Positions 28,798-35,562 of a stretch of 35,562 nt of DNA are shown here, piece after piece. A model generated the notes under the pieces. It saw only the letters and a list, made by a program, of their open reading frames with translations. It was not told where the DNA came from and did not search any database. The DNA comes from a virus. The stretch's first letter is position 1, and the number at the start of each line of letters is the position of its first letter. The stretch lies in the IMG/VR virus record IMGVR_UViG_3300012920_000116, positions 1 to 35,562 of that record; one strand, given 5' to 3'. Position numbers and translations under genes: made by a program.

Positions 28798-30760
28798 GAG
28801 CCATCTCCTGTCTTCTAATATCAAGTCTGGCCATTGCCTCTTCTTTCTTTAACTCGATTTCTGCCTGTAACTTTAATCTATCCAGTTCTATTTTAGATTC
28901 GAGTTTGATTTTTTCGGCTTCGATTTCCGCTTGGATTTTTTCGATTTCTGGATTTGGTTGTTGCTGTCCTTGTTGTCTTTGGGCAATTTCTGCTTGTACG
29001 ACTTGAGGCGGTTTGAAAAACTGGTCGGCATCTTTGAAACCAAGAACATCCACCATTTGTCTAAGTGTATTCGCATATTGAGCCAAGTTACAAATCGGAT
29101 TATCAACTCCCAGAGTTTGCAGAATAACTTCTTGCTTACTTGCAATGCCTTGGAGAATAGAGACTTTTTGTTCATCATTAGCTGTTCCTAACCCTACATT
29201 TACAATTATATCAAAACCGCTTGAGCCTTCTTGCGGATCAACAGGTACAAACTTATTTCTAAGTCTGACAATTCTTGGCTGTTGCTGATAATTTGTAATT
29301 AGATGAAGTATGCCCCTAAACAAGTCTTTCATGCCTGTCTCGGCAATTGTTCTGGCATAACTTTCAACTTTTTGTTGTGATCCCTTTACTGTAGCCTGTA
29401 CAGCAGAAGCTGTAGTAGACTGCAACACAGATGGATCTAAACCCTGTGTTTGTCTTGATACACCAGTCCTGTCGGCTTTTACTTCATCAAGATACTGCAT
29501 CAATGGCTGTATTTCTCTACCTACACCCTGTGCCTGTAGAGGCTGTACAGCACCTGCATTTCTAACCCTGATAATACCACCTGCTGTGCCATCAAGTACA
29601 TCATCCAGATTTGTTTGGCCTTCTTGTACTATCAATCTTGGTAATACTGAGTGATAGGTACTATCCAAATATTGTCTCATTAATGTGGTTTTTATTGTCT
29701 GCAAGTCTTCGGTTGCATCAAATATAGATCGGCCAACCAATCGATGAGGCATAAGTATTGGAGATACAACAGCAAACGGAATGTAGTCACATACGTCATT
29801 CTCAAGTATTACGTCACCACTATCACCGATAGCTAGTATCTGTCTTAGTTCTGCAATTCCATCACCATCATAATCAACTTTCATTGTTATCTGGTTTACA
29901 ATTACATCCTTCTGGCTGTCATCCTCTGGATCTCTATAAGTACCGCCCTCAATGTCTTCAAACCTTCTTTGCTTTTCTTCTCTTTCCTGACCGCCATATA
30001 CATCCCCTGCATACTGTTCGACCAACTCCTGATCGTAACCCATGCTTACTAACTCGGATACAGTCATTTGTGTTCTATGACATATGAAGTAACAGTCTTC
30101 TAAACTTTTAGCATTCTTGTTAAAAATAAATTCTTCAGGTGGTACGTTTTCTAATTTTACCCTTCCAGACTTTTTTCTAATTCTCACCTTCATATTATAA
30201 CTAGATGTAACTTCGGTCTCTTCACCATCATTAGCTATAATTGTCTGTGTGTTTTCTTTTTGTGATACAACTTCAATATCTGGATTTGCCAGTAAGGTAA
30301 CTAATTCTTCATCGGTAATGTCATTATATTCAGCCTCTTCGACCTCATAGCTTTCATCCCAACCAAATTTAATTACACCTAACTTGAATAATAAACTATC
30401 TTTAATAAACGTATGAATGACCCTGTAGCCATCGTTATCCTGATTTATGATGTAATTAACATAATCAGTTAATTGATCGGCTCTCTCGGCATCCTCTGGC
30501 GTTCTAGGGGCATATCTGACGTATTTATCTGATGATGTAAATATTCTCATCAATGAAGGCATTAATGTTTCAACTACATCTGCAAAATCATGACTTACGA
30601 CTGAACTAAATCCATCTCTTTCATTACCCAATGGCTCACCAAGGTAATAATCAATGGCCTTCATTCTTGCATCAGCAAATTCTGTCTCAAAATAGTTTTG
30701 TGCCTGTTGAATTTCAGACCTAATAACTGATCCTAATTCATTTTCATCCATTTTTGGCAT
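28727..30760 (-). CDS. Portal protein
   Basis: 677 aa, the dodecameric DNA gateway of the head and docking site for terminase. Recognised by the N-terminal SSVVSHDFADVVETLMPSLMRIF, the VPPEEFIFNKNAKSLEDCYFI segment, MPHRLVGRSIFDATEDLQTIK and DRTGVSRQTQGLDPSVLQSTTASAV, the core of P22/SU10-type portals. The C-terminal 90 residues are a Gln-rich stretch then a long Glu/Lys coiled coil (IEKIQAEIEAEKIKLESKIE), corresponding to the portal barrel. It starts 1 bp after a 33-aa basic gene; its 3' end overlaps the HlyC-like gene. Confidence 0.92.
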   Translation of the reverse strand: MPKMDENELGSVIRSEIQQAQNYFETEFADARMKAIDYYLGEPLGNERDGFSSVVSHDFADVVETLMPSLMRIFTSSDKYVRYAPRTPEDAERADQLTDYVNYIINQDNDGYRVIHTFIKDSLLFKLGVIKFGWDESYEVEEAEYNDITDEELVTLLANPDIEVVSQKENTQTIIANDGEETEVTSSYNMKVRIRKKSGRVKLENVPPEEFIFNKNAKSLEDCYFICHRTQMTVSELVSMGYDQELVEQYAGDVYGGQEREEKQRRFEDIEGGTYRDPEDDSQKDVIVNQITMKVDYDGDGIAELRQILAIGDSGDVILENDVCDYIPFAVVSPILMPHRLVGRSIFDATEDLQTIKTTLMRQYLDSTYHSVLPRLIVQEGQTNLDDVLDGTAGGIIRVRNAGAVQPLQAQGVGREIQPLMQYLDEVKADRTGVSRQTQGLDPSVLQSTTASAVQATVKGSQQKVESYARTIAETGMKDLFRGILHLITNYQQQPRIVRLRNKFVPVDPQEGSSGFDIIVNVGLGTANDEQKVSILQGIASKQEVILQTLGVDNPICNLAQYANTLRQMVDVLGFKDADQFFKPPQVVQAEIAQRQQGQQQPNPEIEKIQAEIEAEKIKLESKIELDRLKLQAEIELKKEEAMARLDIRRQEMALEAELRVAKAVTDSDISTNLPRN

Positions 30761-30761
30761 T

Positions 30762-30863
30762 TTACTTCTTCTTTTTAGTTTTCAAAATTGCTTGTTGCAG
30801 TTTTTTTGGTAATTTTTTCTGTTTTGCGGTCAAACCATTTGATTTTTTCTTTTTTTTAATCAT
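30762..30863 (-). CDS. 33-aa lysine-rich microprotein
   Basis: MIKKKKKSNGLTAKQKKLPK then a short helix and KTKKKK: 15 of 33 residues are Lys. Its ATG overlaps the stop of the DUF5872 gene (ATGA at 30860-30863), and it ends one base before the portal start, so it is tightly fitted between two real genes. Similar LTxKQKKLPKxLQ microproteins occur upstream of portal genes in marine phages. Strong positive charge suggests nucleic-acid or capsid-interior binding; function unknown. Confidence 0.75.
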   Translation of the reverse strand: MIKKKKKSNGLTAKQKKLPKKLQQAILKTKKKK

Positions 30864-31117
30864 TTTTTGCCCCTTTTCAGTATTGTTTTAACTTTTGCCT
30901 TCGGATTTGCTCTTTTTCTAGCTACCGCAGACTTAATTTGTGATTTTGTCATTGATTTAGCCTTGGCTGTCGGCACACACTTTGGATATCCTCTTTTGCT
31001 ACCCTTTGCCTTTTTCCTGCCACACTTCTCAAACCCACCACCTTTTTTAGGTGCTGATATATCAACCCACTTTTCTTTCTTGAACCACTTAGTCAGTCCG
31101 CCTCTTGGTTTAGCCAT
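30860..31117 (-). CDS. DUF5872-type lysine-rich protein
   Basis: 85 aa, 24 Lys and 6 Arg. GGLTKWFKKEKWVDISAPKK, then CGRKKAKGSKRGYPKCVP and MTKSQIKSAVARKRANPKAK match the DUF5872 pattern, a family known from marine phages and large DNA viruses without an assigned function. Two Cys (CGR, KCVP) could bind metal or pair. The lysine-rich, partly disordered composition resembles viral DNA-condensing or histone-like proteins. It shares four bases with the following 33-aa gene. Confidence 0.82.
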   Translation of the reverse strand: MAKPRGGLTKWFKKEKWVDISAPKKGGGFEKCGRKKAKGSKRGYPKCVPTAKAKSMTKSQIKSAVARKRANPKAKVKTILKRGKK

Positions 31118-31119
31118 GA

Positions 31120-31302
31120 CTAACCCTTCTTTGTCCTGTATCTACCACCTGCTTTTTTATATTCTCTAACCAAATATGCATTTGCATATGCTGACGGATA
31201 GACATCAAATTTGGCTTTAGTCTTAGCTTTTATCCTTGCATACAAACTAGGATTTGTTGGTACTGCTTTTGACTTTGATGTTTTTTTCTTTTTCTGTGCC
31301 AT
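31120..31302 (-). CDS. 60-aa basic protein with PSAYANAYLVREYKK motif
   Basis: The start is ATG 31302; the TTG one codon upstream is less likely. The N-terminus is Lys-rich (AQKKKKTSKSKA), followed by YARIKAKTKAKFDVYPSAYANAYLVREYKKAGG, the conserved K.F..(W/Y)PSAYAN.(W/Y)(L/I)V.EYK..GG core of a small phage family of unknown role that typically travels with DUF5872 and DUF5754 genes. It overlaps the upstream cysteine-rich gene by 56 bp. Together these form a block of very basic small proteins beside portal. Confidence 0.78.
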   Translation of the reverse strand: MAQKKKKTSKSKAVPTNPSLYARIKAKTKAKFDVYPSAYANAYLVREYKKAGGRYRTKKG

Positions 31303-31465
31303 CAATTTTCTCTATTAAGTTTTTTTTGTTTTGATCAATTTCATCATTTACGTCACATTGACCTGTTTTTCTACACAATTTAGGTGTTACACACCCCTTG
31401 CATAAAACCATTTCTAAAACTGGTGCATCTTTTTTTGGTCTTCGATAAGTTCTAATTGCATACAT
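31247..31465 (-). CDS. 72-aa cysteine-motif protein (CxxCx5Cx5C)
   Basis: Residues 22-37 read CKGCVTPKLCRKTGQC, i.e. C-x2-C-x5-C-x5-C, probably a metal-binding knuckle. The N-terminus is MYAIRTYRRPKKDAP and the C-terminus a Lys/Glu-rich tail (KKNLIEKIDGTEKEKN). The gene at 32503-32688 has exactly the same cysteine spacing, so the two may be distant paralogues. Start coincides with the end of the upstream gene. Function unknown. Confidence 0.72.
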   Translation of the reverse strand: MYAIRTYRRPKKDAPVLEMVLCKGCVTPKLCRKTGQCDVNDEIDQNKKNLIEKIDGTEKEKNIKVKSSTNKS

Positions 31466-32124
31466 TATTTTTTCTTCTTTTTTTCCTCTGGTGTTTGCCA
31501 GAAATATTCATCAGTATCACCTAGTCTACCCCAATCATTTCCATTTTCAACCTGATAATATTCAGTTGAAACTTTGAAGTCTGGCATTTTTGGTTCTTGA
31601 GGTGTTAAAGAATTATCGTAAACCCTCATTCTGTTGTTTGGATACAGGCCATACTGACCATTTTCCAGTTCAATTAAATTATGACTTTTATGTTCCGATG
31701 GTTGTTCACTTGTAGACCAGTCAACTTCATCAGAATTGTCATGATAGTTATCTAAGGTTGCAATATAGTAACCCTTCATTACACCATGATTTCTGGTAAA
31801 TACTTCGTAATCCATTGAGCCAATAAATTGCTTATGGATACAGACAACACCATAATCCATACAATTCCAAAACTGTAAGTTTGGTAAATCCATATCAGGA
31901 TCTGGAGTTTTTGGAGAACTCAGAAAAGCTGATATTGGTAGCTTATCAAACAATGCTCCATACTCAGGCAAGTAAGTTTCAAAGTAAAAGGCTCTACCTG
32001 CTAATGACTTAGCTGATACCCAAACCCCTTTGACAAACTCACCATGACCATCTTCATGATCTCTTAAATATTCTTTTCTTACCCAAACCTGAACAGCAGG
32101 TAAATTACAAATTAAGTTAGCCAA
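31465..32124 (-). CDS. 219-aa conserved phage protein, unknown
   Basis: Trp/Tyr-rich soluble protein: NLPAVQVWVRKEYLRDHEDGHGEFVKGVWVS, RAFYFETYLPEYGALFDKLPISAF, NLQFWNCMDYGVV. The VWVR.EYL......GE...GVWVS.KS...RA..FE.YL..YGA..DKLPI pattern is one I associate with a conserved marine-phage protein lacking known function. It ends in a run of lysines (EEKKKKK). It overlaps the SET-domain gene by 13 bp, so the two are co-translated and may act together, for instance as substrate or partner. Confidence 0.72.
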   Translation of the reverse strand: MANLICNLPAVQVWVRKEYLRDHEDGHGEFVKGVWVSAKSLAGRAFYFETYLPEYGALFDKLPISAFLSSPKTPDPDMDLPNLQFWNCMDYGVVCIHKQFIGSMDYEVFTRNHGVMKGYYIATLDNYHDNSDEVDWSTSEQPSEHKSHNLIELENGQYGLYPNNRMRVYDNSLTPQEPKMPDFKVSTEYYQVENGNDWGRLGDTDEYFWQTPEEKKKKK

Positions 32125-32492
32125 GGCTCAGATCCCAACACACATCTACTATCCATTAACACATAATCGCAGGTCAATTCATCACCAGACTTAATATCAT
32201 GTAATGCCCTGCCATACTCATCGACATTAGGTTTACTGTCGTGGTTCATGTAAGGCTCATGCCCAAATGGTAAAACATATTTATAATCAATACCAAATTC
32301 GTATTCATATGTCATGTTTTTTACATATTGTTTTTGTGCCTCTGGCATATTTTCAATATATGTCTTCTCAAAAACCAAGTCATAATCTGGATCAAAGAAG
32401 GTAACACAACCACCTTTTTCAATATCTTGATCAGCTATAACTGTAATACCCTTGATCTCATCCCAACCAAGTTTTGTTTTGACATTAAACAT
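32112..32492 (-). CDS. SET-domain protein (putative protein-lysine methyltransferase)
   Basis: 126 aa. The N-terminal strand KGITVIADQDIEKGGCVTFFD matches the SET opening (G.G..A..DI..G). Residues 80-89 PYMNHDSKPN correspond to the SAM/substrate NHxxxPN motif, and 97-110 LHDIKSGDELTCDY to the closing (rDI..GeEL..dY) motif with the catalytic-site Tyr. Pre-SET zinc clusters are absent and the domain is minimal, like other small viral SET proteins. A lysine methylation role is inferred from the family. It lies among genes for very Lys-rich proteins and overlaps the 219-aa gene. Confidence 0.83.
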   Translation of the reverse strand: MFNVKTKLGWDEIKGITVIADQDIEKGGCVTFFDPDYDLVFEKTYIENMPEAQKQYVKNMTYEYEFGIDYKYVLPFGHEPYMNHDSKPNVDEYGRALHDIKSGDELTCDYVLMDSRCVLGSEPWLT

Positions 32493-32502
32493 TGCATGAA
32501 AA

Positions 32503-32688
32503 TTATTTTATTTTAGCCTTCTTTTTTGTTTTTTTAGCAACCTTAGTTTTTTTAGCTATCTTAGTTGCCTCAAATGGAACTGGCTTTGGTAATTCAATTT
32601 CCATTTCTTCTACATTAATCTTACCCAACACACATTTTACTCTTGGAGTACATTTGCTTGGGTAAGGGCATACATCACATAAAATCAT
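32503..32688 (-). CDS. 61-aa protein: cysteine knuckle plus histone-H1-like tail
   Basis: The N-terminus LCDVCPYPSKCTPRVKC gives C-x2-C-x5-C-x5-C, identical in spacing to 31247-31465. An acidic middle (EEMEIELPKPVP) is followed by a tail of Ala/Lys/Thr repeats (KIAKKTKVAKKTKKKAKIK) that resembles the C-terminal tail of histone H1. Likely binds DNA through the tail and a metal through the knuckle. It directly precedes the SET-domain gene in the operon, making its tail a candidate substrate; that link is speculation. Confidence 0.75.
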   Translation of the reverse strand: MILCDVCPYPSKCTPRVKCVLGKINVEEMEIELPKPVPFEATKIAKKTKVAKKTKKKAKIK

Positions 32689-32704
32689 AATTATCCCCTA
32701 TTAT

Positions 32705-34927
32705 TTAAGTTAAAAGGCCATATGCCCTTAATTGTTCTGGACTTGCCCCTGTAAGCGATTGGATGTTTCTACGAAATCCTTCGGATACAGGTACTCTGTT
32801 ACCAGTTTGTATCTGCCCACTATCGCCTCCTTGGTCACCTTTTCTACCTGATTGTTGTGTTTTTCCAACAGATCCTGTAGTTGATTGTCCAGAGAGATTT
32901 CTTGCAGTTCCGACAGTTCGTTTAGTTTGTCTATTCCTAAAGAATTGAGTACCTTCCTCGAGAAATCTTCGTGTAGCATTTTTTCTGACTGCATCTATTC
33001 CCTGCCATTTCATTATTACCAGATCTGGAAATCCAAACTTTTCATTCCATCCTTGGTTTCTCCATTGTGCCAACAACTTGCGGTATTTTTGCTCACTACC
33101 ACCAAATTCTGGGTCTCTTACATATTTAGGATCAAATTTTACAGATCCAAGTTCTTTGAATCCAAATTCTGAATAGTAACTTGGCAAAAACCCATCTGGA
33201 TATGCTTTTGATCTTACTGCATATGCATCGAGAACAGTAGCACCATTTTCAACACCTTTCAATATTGAACTTGGAACAGCTAGTCCTTTTGAGGCATATC
33301 CAAACTCATTATTCATTACTCCAACAATGGCTGTTTCATTCTTTGTTAACTCAGGATGAGTAAACCCATAATCGGCTTCATAGTCTGTATTTTTCTTTAA
33401 ACCAAAATAAACTCTGCCATTTGTTTTATTATCACCTAGTCCATAAAACACAAGTGAGCCATCTTTTGCTCCATCCTGTATTTCTTTGAGACTGTATTTT
33501 GTTAGACTTTCAGATAAAATATTATCATCAAATCCATCAACAATTTCTATTGGTTTCAATCCGCCTTGATTGACTGGTGTTAATGTAGATCTCCAATTAG
33601 AATTTACTGTATCTGACAGCAATTGAGCATGACGAGCAGAATTTATATTGCCTAGTTTTGGCACACTCATGCCTCTGGCAATCTCAGGTGTAATTTCACC
33701 TGTTACATTTGACATTGAAAATGCCCTAACGTCAGATTTTTCTGGCTTTCCTAACTTCCTTCTTCCTGCAAACCATTCAGGAAAAATATTTTGTGCAGGT
33801 ATAGGAGTTTGAAATTTTGCAACAGGCCTTCCTAAAACCGCATAATCATAACTTATATGTGGAACACCTCCAATATCAGAAACTTTTACAGGATTGGCTT
33901 TATCTAACTCTAGTAAAATTAAACTATCCATTGGATTTACACCTGCTTCAGCAGGATTAATTGTCTCTGCTACAATCCTTGGAATGTTCGGAGCATTTAA
34001 ATCCCTTGCTCTACGACTGTTTAAAGCCTCTGCAAAATTCTTTGCAGTTTCAAAATCTAAACTATCTAAATATTCATTCAGTTTTGGTGAATTAAATCCT
34101 ACAAAATCTTGTAATTTTTCAGCACCTTTTTTTGTTTGGCCTACAGATTTTATTAAGTTATCTAATTTTATTACATTTTCTGGTGTAATATTTCCTGCAT
34201 CAATTTCTGCTTTTGTCTGATTACCAAATATCCTTCTCATCGTTTTATTTGAAACTTGTGAAGGCAATTTGCCAAAAGACTGAGGGTTCATAGCTGTTAC
34301 TACAGCATAATCAGCACCTCGTTTTGTCGCTGATGTAGCTTGGCCTAATCCTAAATTTGCAAATGCAAGATTTTTATCTCTACTACTTTGCATCAAAGGA
34401 TACTTTGACCCACCCTGTAAAGGAATGGGTGTTATTTGTACATCATCTAATCCTGAATAAAACCTACCTGCATCCATCAAATCCGCAGGAAAAGGTGTGA
34501 TTTTTTTGCCAAGTAAATTCTCAACAGGAAATGCATCACTTCCTACAAATGGCAAATCATCCACAACCCTTATATCTTTTGCGGTTATGTTATCAACAGA
34601 TTTTGCAGGTTTTGAACCTAAAGACAAACCTGATACATAGGGTGTAGCACCTAGTAAAGTCTCACCAGAAGTTAATAATCCATATATATCTCTTGTTAAT
34701 CTTGGATTATCAGACAAAGAACCAATACCTGAAGCAATGCCTCTTTTACCTGTTTCATAAGTTCTGCCTAATAAATCAAAAGCATCAATAAAAGGTTGAC
34801 TGACTGCCCTGTTAAAAAGTCCAAAAGTATTATCTTGAAATATACTTGGATATTCCTGAAACAAAGTAGTCGATAAATTAGGGGCATCAAATGGTGCAGT
34901 AATATTATAGTTCTGTTGCATTACCAT
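32705..34927 (-). CDS. Large virion-type protein with C-terminal GNAT-like domain
   Basis: 740 aa, the largest gene. It starts MVMQQNYNI with AAGG upstream, overlapping the DUF5754 stop. Residues 1-420 are not recognised, with a Gly-rich segment (GIASGIGSLSD) and helical stretches. Residues 562-641 (GATVLDAYAV, YYSEFGFKELG, GFPDLVIMKW) resemble the GNAT-like domain found in phage polyvalent and minor-head proteins: the G...LD......L..Y...GF pattern followed by PDLV.M. The Gly/Gln/Ser-rich tail is disordered (TTGSVGKTQQSGRKGDQGGD). It could be packaged in the virion and delivered to the host. The domain assignment is tentative; the gene itself is certain. Confidence 0.8.
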   Translation of the reverse strand: MVMQQNYNITAPFDAPNLSTTLFQEYPSIFQDNTFGLFNRAVSQPFIDAFDLLGRTYETGKRGIASGIGSLSDNPRLTRDIYGLLTSGETLLGATPYVSGLSLGSKPAKSVDNITAKDIRVVDDLPFVGSDAFPVENLLGKKITPFPADLMDAGRFYSGLDDVQITPIPLQGGSKYPLMQSSRDKNLAFANLGLGQATSATKRGADYAVVTAMNPQSFGKLPSQVSNKTMRRIFGNQTKAEIDAGNITPENVIKLDNLIKSVGQTKKGAEKLQDFVGFNSPKLNEYLDSLDFETAKNFAEALNSRRARDLNAPNIPRIVAETINPAEAGVNPMDSLILLELDKANPVKVSDIGGVPHISYDYAVLGRPVAKFQTPIPAQNIFPEWFAGRRKLGKPEKSDVRAFSMSNVTGEITPEIARGMSVPKLGNINSARHAQLLSDTVNSNWRSTLTPVNQGGLKPIEIVDGFDDNILSESLTKYSLKEIQDGAKDGSLVFYGLGDNKTNGRVYFGLKKNTDYEADYGFTHPELTKNETAIVGVMNNEFGYASKGLAVPSSILKGVENGATVLDAYAVRSKAYPDGFLPSYYSEFGFKELGSVKFDPKYVRDPEFGGSEQKYRKLLAQWRNQGWNEKFGFPDLVIMKWQGIDAVRKNATRRFLEEGTQFFRNRQTKRTVGTARNLSGQSTTGSVGKTQQSGRKGDQGGDSGQIQTGNRVPVSEGFRRNIQSLTGASPEQLRAYGLLT

Positions 34928-35193
34928 TTTACCTTATGAGACCAGTATTTAGCTGACAATTTATCGGAAGTCTGACCATGCCTAGCATAATACTGCTTCC
35001 GCCTCATTTTATCTTTTTTCGTTTTAGGGTTTTTTCCTGCACCTGTTACACCCTGCTGACCAAACCTAATTGTTTTAATTTTATCTCCAACCTTCGCAAC
35101 CACAATATGGCTCTTGGTTTTATGATTTGGTGTTCTCTTCGGTTTATTGTATCCAGATACCCCTGCCTTTTCTAATCTATAATCTTTTGCCAT
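34921..35193 (-). CDS. DUF5754-family small basic protein, complete right copy
   Basis: 90 aa: DYRLEKAGVSGYNKPKRTPNHKTKSHIVVAKVG, then IKTIRFGQQGVTGAGKNPK, RRKQYYARHGQTSDKLSAKYW and the C-terminal SHKVKW. This is the full DUF5754 pattern, a lysine-rich family of unknown function from marine phages and large viruses. In this copy the start codon is separated from terL by a 281-bp inserted cassette, and its ribosome site is weak, whereas in the left copy (1-250) it abuts the terL stop. The stop overlaps the 740-aa gene start. Confidence 0.85.
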   Translation of the reverse strand: MAKDYRLEKAGVSGYNKPKRTPNHKTKSHIVVAKVGDKIKTIRFGQQGVTGAGKNPKTKKDKMRRKQYYARHGQTSDKLSAKYWSHKVKW

Positions 35194-35228
35194 CTTAATA
35201 CTTTACATTATTTTTTTTGTATAAACCC

Positions 35229-35258
35229 TTGATTTCCCAGGATATTTTATTATATAAT
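35229..35258 (+). promoter_or_regulatory. Promoter of the inserted 62-aa gene
   Basis: TTGATT (35229-35234), 18-base spacer, consensus TATAAT (35253-35258). A strong AGGAGG (35265-35270) and the ATG at 35276 follow directly, leaving a very short leader; a slightly more upstream -10 cannot be excluded. Confidence 0.55.
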
Positions 35259-35275
35259 AAATATAGGAGGCATCA

Positions 35276-35464
35276 ATGATACTAGAAAATCTAAAAAAAT
35301 TTGAAAAAGATATCACAAAATCTTTTACAAAAAACCCAAATAAATCGCATAGATCAAACTACATTAGGCTTTGGGATACTGCCATGAAGCATGAACTTTA
35401 TGACAGTTTTAGTCCAGATGATCTAAATGATGTAATGAACAAATTAGAGAAAAAGAGGCTTTAG
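35276..35464 (+). CDS. 62-aa moron-type gene, unknown function
   Basis: A plus-strand gene set between minus-strand late genes, with a perfect AGGAGG ribosome site 5 bases before ATG, its own promoter and its own terminator that overlaps the stop codon. The product is helical and basic (LENLKKFEKDITKSFTKNP, then a WDTAMKHELYDSF segment and a DDLNDVMNKLEKKRL end), with no cysteine, signal or membrane segment. It reads like a small charged helical bundle and is not recognised. It is absent from the left-hand copy of the same locus, so it is accessory. Roles in superinfection immunity or host fitness are possible but unsupported. Confidence 0.8.
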   Translation: MILENLKKFEKDITKSFTKNPNKSHRSNYIRLWDTAMKHELYDSFSPDDLNDVMNKLEKKRL

Positions 35465-35477
35465 GCCTCTTTTTTTA
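35450..35477. terminator. Bidirectional terminator of the inserted cassette
   Basis: AAAAAGAGGC (35450-35459) pairs with GCCTCTTTTT (from 35465) around TTTAG; seven T follow on the plus strand. On the minus strand the same stem is followed by TTTTTCTC, so it also terminates transcription coming out of terL. The TAG in the loop is the stop codon of the 62-aa gene. Confidence 0.85.
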
Positions 35478-35562
35478 TATTATCCATGATGTATCAGGCC
35501 TAAAAACCTTCCTACTATTCCACCTGCCATATGATCCAGAGGCCAATGCACCCTGATCGGCA
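35475..35562 (-). CDS. terL: Terminase large subunit, 3' end, right copy (partial)
   Basis: The last 28 codons and stop of a terL homologue, cut by the window edge. It encodes the same C-terminus as the left copy (ending RPDTSWII) with only synonymous changes (for example ATA-ATA for ATT-ATT at the two last codons, and TTT for TTC). This confirms that the window wraps around on the terL locus. Confidence 0.85.
   Translation of the reverse strand, partial: ADQGALASGSYGRWNSRKVFRPDTSWII

Larger units (their letters stand above)
34944..35562. repeat. Imperfect terminal redundancy, right arm (pairs with 1-338)
   Basis: 34944-35193 matches 1-250 and 35475-35562 matches 251-338; the 281 bp between (35194-35474) have no counterpart in the left arm. 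The substitutions are mostly synonymous in both DUF5754 and terL, so they are real divergence and not sequencing error. Confidence 0.9.

Noticed and set aside
28888-29178. 96-codon minus-strand frame inside portal
   Set aside because: Lies wholly within the portal coiled-coil coding region in another frame, Lys/Ser low complexity caused by Glu/Lys repeats, no coupling to neighbours.
32728-32994. 88-codon minus-strand frame within the 3' end of the 740-aa gene
   Set aside because: Nested in another frame of the Gly/Gln-rich tail region; no ribosome site or family signal.
251-35562. Two complete terminase loci in one genome
   Set aside because: The right terL copy is only the last 28 codons at the window edge; overlap of two strain variants of a circular map explains it more simply.
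1-35562. CRISPR arrays, tRNA genes, rRNA genes, insertion sequences
   Set aside because: No regularly spaced repeats, cloverleaf-capable segments, transposase frames or IS-type terminal repeats were found on either strand by eye.

Overview
The window looks like an almost complete, A+T-rich genome of a short-tailed (podovirus-type) phage. The DUF5309-type capsid protein, the DUF5754 and DUF5872 small proteins and the fibre families are typical of uncultured marine podoviruses, so a marine, possibly alphaproteobacterial, host is likely; no sequence here proves the host. There is no tape-measure gene and no DNA or RNA polymerase gene, so replication and transcription must depend on the host.

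Layout. A divergent control region at 5077-5203 drives two early transcripts. Rightward (+, 5204-8791) lie a YqaJ-type exonuclease, an Erf-type annealing protein, a small protein with an SSB-like C-terminus, a DUF6378 protein, a zinc ribbon, two small proteins and a PAPS-reductase-like enzyme. Leftward (-, 5076-2870) lie a Cro-like HTH protein, a Holliday-junction-resolvase-like nuclease, a winged-helix replication initiator carrying a lambda-like origin inside its gene, a zinc-ribbon microprotein, a 65-aa protein ending in a beta-clamp-binding motif, and a 167-aa possible regulator. A third early operon (-, 11455-8802) ends with a tyrosine integrase. All other genes form one long leftward late operon. 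It starts at terS (2335), continues through terL, and re-enters at the right edge of the window with small basic proteins, portal, scaffold, capsid, adaptors, ejection proteins, fibres and lysis genes. It ends at a strong terminator near 11550.

The two window ends are homologous but not identical. The left end (1-338) and the right end (34944-35562) carry the same terL/DUF5754 junction with mostly synonymous substitutions. The right copy also has a 281-bp insert that is absent from the left copy. The insert holds a promoter, a 62-aa gene in opposite orientation and a bidirectional terminator, which is the anatomy of a moron. The simplest reading is a circularly permuted or terminally redundant genome assembled from a mixed population. 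A second moron-like cassette sits at 2503-2960.

The most unusual cluster is 28336-35193. It mixes very lysine-rich small proteins, one with a histone-H1-like tail, with a SET-domain protein, an HlyC-like lysine acyltransferase and an acetyltransferase-like domain on a large virion-type protein. A virion or DNA-packaging protein lysine-modification system is a reasonable but untested hypothesis.
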